The notes under the pieces are model-generated. The model had not been told where the DNA came from and ran no database searches. It saw nothing but the letters and a program-made list of their open reading frames with translations. A program made the translations under genes and the position numbers. Shown in pieces: positions 59,569 through 64,000 of a DNA stretch of 64,000 bases. How positions within the stretch are numbered: position 1 is the first letter of the stretch; every line of letters starts with the position of its first letter. Source of the stretch: Ampelomyces quisqualis (lineage: Eukaryota; Ascomycota; Dothideomycetes; Pleosporales; Phaeosphaeriaceae); NCBI GenBank assembly GCA_018398575.1, contig JAGTXZ010000011.1, forward strand, positions 1,984,001-2,048,000, written 5' to 3'.

Positions 59569-60555
59569 ATGTTTATCCTCAATCTCAATCTCATATACAA
59601 TATCCTACTTCTATCAGGCCAAACCCTCGCAAAGTTCGATCCAAGCGCTCAAAATAATGTCGCCGTCTACTGGGGTCAGAATGCAATGAAAACTCACGGA
59701 GAAGGAGCACAGCAACCTCTGTCTTTTTATTGCGAGGACTCATACGTCGATATTATCATTCTCGCGTTCGTCGTGGCAATCAATGACGCCGAAGGAAATT
59801 TGGAGATGAATTTCGCAAACCAGCTTACTGATAAATCCTGCAACAACACGATTACACACCCATATACTTGTCCAGGCATCGGAGCAGACATCGAAGCATG
59901 CCAAAAAAACGACAAGACAGTGCTGTTATCCATGGGTGGAGCCTATGCATCAACTGAGACAGGCTTCACATCGCCGGAGACTGCCAAGCAAGGGGCTCTC
60001 AAGATATGGCAGATGTTTGGCCCTCACACGAATAGCAGGAGCATTCGGCCATTCGGAGAAGCTGTCGTGAACGGCTTCGATTTCGACTTTGAGCACCAAG
60101 TCCGGTTTGTGGAGGATTTCGGCAAAGAGCTGCGTGATTTGACGACAAAGGGCTCCACCCAGGACAAGCCGTTCTACCTCAGTGCCGCACCACAATGTTC
60201 AACTAGACAATTCAACTCGATCATCAAAGCGACGCACTTTGACATGTGGTTTATACAGTTCTACAACGATCCAGGATGTGATGCACGCACACAGTACAAA
60301 TTTAAGGCCAGTATTAAGCAGTGGAACGAGTGGGCCACCAACAACAAGACCTCGATGTTTGTTGGTCTGCCTGGTGGAGCTACGGCGGCACCCAGCGGAG
60401 GATATTTGAAGGACACAGACCTACCTAATTATTTAGATGAAGCGAAAGCTCTCGGTGCAATGAGAGGTGCGATGCTGTGGGATGCTAGCCAGGCTTGGGT
60501 AAACGAAAAATACCATGTCAAAGTCAAGCAGGCTCTTGCCCCGAAGAAGCAGTAA
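59569..60555 (+). CDS. Secreted GH18 class III chitinase
   Basis: Predicted 328 aa, single exon. It cleaves beta-1,4-N-acetylglucosamine chains of chitin, for wall remodelling or nutrition. The start at 59569 gives a good signal peptide (MFILNLNLIYNILLLSGQTLA, cleavage after residue 21); an in-frame ATG at 59410 would bury it and precede the TATA box. The mature protein opens with the class III block NNVAVYWGQNA. The SxGG motif is LLSMGGAY. The catalytic motif reads NGFDFDFE (168-175): D171, D173 and the acid E175 are present, but the first Asp of DGxDxDxE is Asn. C-terminal LWDASQAW is typical. No chitin-binding module or GPI signal is evident. Length is normal for a one-domain enzyme. Confidence 0.88.
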   Translation: MFILNLNLIYNILLLSGQTLAKFDPSAQNNVAVYWGQNAMKTHGEGAQQPLSFYCEDSYVDIIILAFVVAINDAEGNLEMNFANQLTDKSCNNTITHPYTCPGIGADIEACQKNDKTVLLSMGGAYASTETGFTSPETAKQGALKIWQMFGPHTNSRSIRPFGEAVVNGFDFDFEHQVRFVEDFGKELRDLTTKGSTQDKPFYLSAAPQCSTRQFNSIIKATHFDMWFIQFYNDPGCDARTQYKFKASIKQWNEWATNNKTSMFVGLPGGATAAPSGGYLKDTDLPNYLDEAKALGAMRGAMLWDASQAWVNEKYHVKVKQALAPKKQ

Positions 60556-62078
60556 AAGAGCCTTCTCTACTGTTGACGTTTCTATCTTTGTGCGAAAATT
60601 ATAGATCGTAGTTTCACTATCAATTAATTCTACCATATCTATGTACTGCGATCCTCCCATGATTCTCATGTCCCACGTAAAGAGGACTATCACTGTGGTT
60701 TACCTCTTACTTCCGTCTCTGAAAGCCCTAGATGCCCGCGCATACGCTTATACAGCTTATAGTGCTTCGCCATGAACACCTTCAACAACGAAGGCTCCTT
60801 CATCATGTAATGTTGCGCCAACTGCCTCCGACTTGCAGGCGTCTCATCCAACAATCCTCTCGCGATATCTCGTTACCCGACTTCTCTGACCCCAGACAGA
60901 TGCTCCTCCACGTAAACACAATTCTCGGCCGTCAGCGGTTGCATGAGCTCGCTCACATGAGTCACATAGGCATGAAGAATTGGCAAGTATGGCTCGTGTA
61001 TCGTAGTAGTCTACAGGTCTGAGTTTTTCTGGAATGGTTGCCACGCATTCCATTCGGGCTCCAAGACCCCATCAAACGAAATGTACATTTCAACACACAG
61101 TTTTGGATTTCGTTCGCGAAGCTGGTACAAAATCGGGCTCAAGTTCACTCAGCTCAATGAACGTAACGAATTCAGCCCAAGATATTTCACCTATCGCTAT
61201 GCCGGTATTTATGGAATCCCAGAAGGTGATACGGCACAAGCGATGCGTGTAGACGGCCCCGATCCATTCTACTGCCATAGAGGGATTATTCAGTGGAACT
61301 TGCACGCTGGATTTGGTGATATAGAGAGGAGAGTCGGACTGTCGGAGTCGTTGGACACAATGTAGAAAAGAACTTGAACCCTCAGCTCGCGAGATAGTGA
61401 CGAGAATAAGTGACCGCACCGGTAAGGTGGTGATTACATGGCCAATGGTATGATGATCCTCTGATTCTGTGAGAAAGTGTTTACACGAACGACATGATAC
61501 CGGTTTTATGCGGAGTGGAAAGGAGTGCGATACGAGCAGATTGGCCTACAATACTCTCCGTGGTTAGATAGGCTGGCCTACAGGCTAGCTCGGCCTCGCA
61601 GTCGCTCAGGCTCGCAGTTCAGTTCAGCGCGAGGGCTTCTTAAGTAGGAGGGCTTCTAGGCTGGCAGTATCTACAGCTCCTTCTTGGCGATAAGTCTTGA
61701 AATTATGCTTGAGATGAAAAGGTTTCGAAGTCTACTAGGAGGCCTGTCCCGAACGTTTAATGTTGCAAGCACGCAGGTGCACATCAGCGTTGATTAGCAA
61801 TGTTGTTGTTGGGCAGTCTCTTCGAGACGCAACCACCATCGGCCCGATCGGGCTTAACGACGTCATCTCCTGGAAGGATTACCAACATCACGAATACATA
61901 CGTTTAGCTGTTGATCATAAGTCTTCGGTGTTATAAGTACAGGAAACCCCTTCTTCAATTCATTTGCCTTGTTTCCCACGTTCTACAACTTCTTATCGTT
62001 GTGGTGACCAACTATACATTGCGACTTCAAGATATAAATATACTATACTCAAAAGCTGCATTGAAACTATCAGCAACC
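60556..62078. other. 1.5-kb intergenic region with an unplaced coding-like stretch
   Basis: About 61030-61370 is open in several frames (95 codons on the plus strand ending at 61365; 110 on the minus strand ending at 61090) but neither shows a family motif or good start. GC-rich repeats of GGCTGGCCT/GGCTCGCAG type fill 61565-61670. No RNA gene was found. This could hold a small orphan gene or gene relic, but I cannot support one. Confidence 0.4.
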
Positions 62079-62979
62079 ATGTCCCAGAATATTCTTCTCA
62101 TCGGCGGCCACGGAAAGGTAAGTCGTCAAAATCTCCATCACCTGTCCAAGTCCAATCTAACACCACCAGGTCGCCCAACTCCTCACGCCCCTCCTCCTTG
62201 CCAAATCCTGGACCGTAACAAGCATGATCCGCACCTCCTCCCAAGCCCCCACCATCGAAGCCCTAGCCAAAAACCAGCCTGGAAAACTACACATCCTCGT
62301 CAGCAACGTCGCGGACATCAAGTCTGAATCCGACGCCAAAAAAATACTCGACCAAGTCAACCCCTCATGGGTGATTTGGAGCGCCGGTGCCGGCGGCAAA
62401 GGCGGTGCTGAAATGACGTACGCGGTTGATCGTGATGCGGCGATTGCTTTTACGCGCGCGAGCGTACATAGTCCCAGTGTGAGGAAATTTCTTACCGTGT
62501 CGTACCTCGCGTCGAGGAGGGGACGGCCGTCGTGGTGGAGCGACAAGGATTGGGAGAACGCGCAAAAAACGAATAATGAGGCGTTGCCGACTTATCACAA
62601 GGCGAAGATTGCGGCGGATGAGGTGCTGACGGTGCTTGCGAAGGAGAGGTATCAGGAGGAAGAGAAAAAGGGGGTTGAGCCTTCAGAGAGGTTTTGCGGG
62701 ATTAGTTTGAGGCCGGGGACGTTGACGGATGAGAAGGCGGGTGGGGTGAAAGTTGGCAAGCTAGGTGTTGGTGGGAAGACGAGCCGTGCGACGACTGCTG
62801 AGGCGGTTGTTGCAGCGCTGGAGACAAAATGTGCGAAGGGTTGGATTGATGTCATTGATGGGAATGAGGATGTAGGAGAAGCGTTGCGGAAGTTGACATC
62901 AGATGGAGTTGATGCCGCGGATGAGGAGGATCTCAGAAAGATGAAAAACAATATTGCAAACATTGAGTTCGTAATATAG
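62079..62979 (+). CDS. NAD(P)-binding Rossmann-fold protein (NmrA/atypical SDR type)
   Basis: Predicted 282 aa in two exons, 62079-62117 and 62170-62979; the 52-bp intron (GTAAGT...CCAG) falls within the dinucleotide loop, rejoining LLIGGHGK to VAQLLTPLLLAKSW. The GGHGKVA glycine motif at residues 9-15 indicates NAD(P)H binding. Central blocks VNPSWVIWSAGAGGKG, AVDRDAAIAFTRA and KFLTVSYLASRRGRPSWW are typical of a conserved fungal family of atypical short-chain dehydrogenases. A Tyr-x3-Lys pair (YHKAK) is present and could be catalytic. Substrate unknown; it may act as a redox sensor rather than an enzyme. The stop lies 41 bp from the convergent gene on the other strand. Confidence 0.85.
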
Positions 62980-63020
62980 CCAATAGCTAATCAAAATCGT
63001 ATCCCAATTGCTCTAGCAGT

Positions 63021-63764
63021 TCATCCTCTTTCTCCAACGACCTCAGGATCGATTTGATTCTTCAGCAGCCACTCGATCAACCTCGATTGCCCACGCTCTT
63101 CCTGTCCGTGTTCGTTCTGCCGTTGCTCTCCCTTGGGAACAATATTTTGATCCCGCTGTCTCCAAAGATTTCGTCCACGCTCTCCCTCTTCGTGTTCGTC
63201 CTTCCACTGCTCTCCGTTATGGACACGATATTGATCATATACTCAGACTCATCAGCTCCATGCACTACACAAATGATCACACTTACCATCTTCTGTGCAT
63301 CCATGCTTGAGTATATACCTCCTAGCGATGTCCCTGCGAGCCTTGTAGACCTTTTCAAAAATCATGTCCTCCCATTCTGACTGTGATCTGAAACGTTGAG
63401 GTAAAATGGCAGTTAATCCCTCGACCTCATCTATCTTAGCTCGCAACTCCACGTTTGCTGGTTCTTTGGTGTGCAAGACAAAACCATAGCTCTTTGAGCC
63501 ATCAGGTCCAGATATTTGGTACACAGTCTGACCTTTCTGAATTCTCTGAAACCACTCCCAATTGATCAAGATTGTGTCTCCGTGTTTGCCAGTGAAGGAT
63601 CCAGGGCATGTTTCAGCACGACGCCCACCGTGAACATTGTTCGGTAAACTGCTACTGTTTTGCTGGCGAGATTGCGGAGCACCATGTTGAGGAAGTGGCT
63701 GACCGTACGGGCCTAGTCTTGTAGCATACGTGACACGCTGAGGGTCATGTACATAGCGCGACAT
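63021..63764 (-). CDS. Hypothetical protein, charged repeat C-terminus
   Basis: Predicted 232 aa in two exons on the minus strand, 63287-63764 and 63021-63241. The 45-bp intron has a GTAAGT donor and a CTGAT branch site; it is short but in phase. An in-frame upstream ATG at 63803 would add 13 residues (MPYSSSSISFIII); the inner one is preferred because MSRYVHDPQRV looks like a normal start. Exon 1 holds a compact region with WEWFQRIQKGQTVYQISGP and YGFVLHTKEPANVELRAKID. Exon 2 is highly charged with an imperfect repeat (GEQWKDEHEEGERG, then GEQRQNEHGQEERG) and ends IDPEVVGERG. I recognise no family. Without splicing the frame would end at 63252 with DHLCSAWS. Confidence 0.6.
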
Positions 63765-64000
63765 GATGATTATGAACGATATGGAGGACGAGGAGTATGG
63801 CACAAAGATTACTCTTTATATTTTTGGAAGAGAATACTTGTTGTCATGAACTATTAGTCCTTCTATGCTACTCAGTCTTTGCTCATATCCGCGACATGTG
63901 TCACAGGTGTACTTGCTCATAAGTCAGTCAACACGGTCAAGGACCAGTCAAGGACAACACGACGGTTCGCAAGATTCGGGCAAAAAATCGGAATGAATTC

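Noticed and set aside
1..64000. CRISPR arrays, tRNA genes, bacterial-type operons
   Set aside because: Looked for and not seen. Tandem repeats here lack unique spacers, and no cloverleaf with a GGTTCGAATCC-type T arm was found.

Overview
The window comes from a filamentous ascomycete (Pezizomycotina, most likely a dothideomycete, by inference). The genes carry short 45-190 bp spliceosomal introns with GT...AG ends and CTRAY branch sites. A single dispersed 5S rRNA gene is present, and gene families typical of the group follow it. The genome looks bipartite: bases 1 to about 40,060 are an AT-rich, gene-free block of repeat-induced point mutation (RIP)-mutated, nested transposons, and about 40,060-64,000 is GC-balanced and densely genic. 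The switch takes place within roughly 60 bp, just before the 5S gene.

AT-rich block. Every transposon coding region is riddled with TAA/TAG stops. By aligning the copies to one another by eye I could resolve much of the nesting. Gypsy family A (chromodomain type, LTR about 455 bp) has one full-length element at 28479-34957 (minus strand, target duplication AAGTA) that inserted into an older copy of itself. It also has broken pieces at 3830-5266, 13697-25034 (interrupted) and 25035-26890. Gypsy family B (chromodomain type, LTR 282 bp) has one full-length element at 15278-22216 (target duplication CTTTA), which sits inside the RNase H region of a family A copy. It also has two solo LTRs (27809-28090, 38037-38318), each with a perfect 5-bp duplication. 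A Copia element spans 5267-13696; its 3' LTR is split by an 834-bp foldback element, and a second foldback copy in the opposite orientation lies at 13750-14593. Stretches 1-2600, 2600-3830, 26891-27808, 36021-38036 and 38319-40060 are equally mutated but could not be assigned with confidence. The mutation pattern is unusual: cytosines between a 5' pyrimidine and a 3' purine (TCA, CCA, TCG, CCG and their complements) are almost absent, while ACA, GCA, ACG and GCG survive in number.

Gene-rich part, left to right: a 5S rRNA gene (-); dihydroxyacetone-phosphate/glycerol-3-phosphate acyltransferase with a peroxisomal-type C-terminus (+); the ASTRA-complex WD40 protein Asa1 (-); a Zn2Cys6 transcription factor with a polyglutamine tail (+); a zinc alcohol dehydrogenase (+); the GID ubiquitin-ligase subunit Gid8 (-); uridine kinase (+); a PP2A-like phosphatase of the Ppg1 type (-); a proline/glutamine-rich conserved protein of unknown function (+); a secreted GH18 class III chitinase with an altered catalytic motif (+); an NAD(P)-binding Rossmann protein (+); and a small charged protein of unknown function (-).

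Most of these are single-copy housekeeping genes arranged as convergent or divergent neighbours. They do not form a biosynthetic cluster, and I see no pathway shared by adjacent genes. Shared themes are carbon metabolism (alcohol dehydrogenase, Gid8), lipid and nucleotide salvage, and TOR/ASTRA or PP2A-type signalling. Intron positions were chosen by reading frame, splice consensus and conserved protein sequence; none is confirmed by transcript data.
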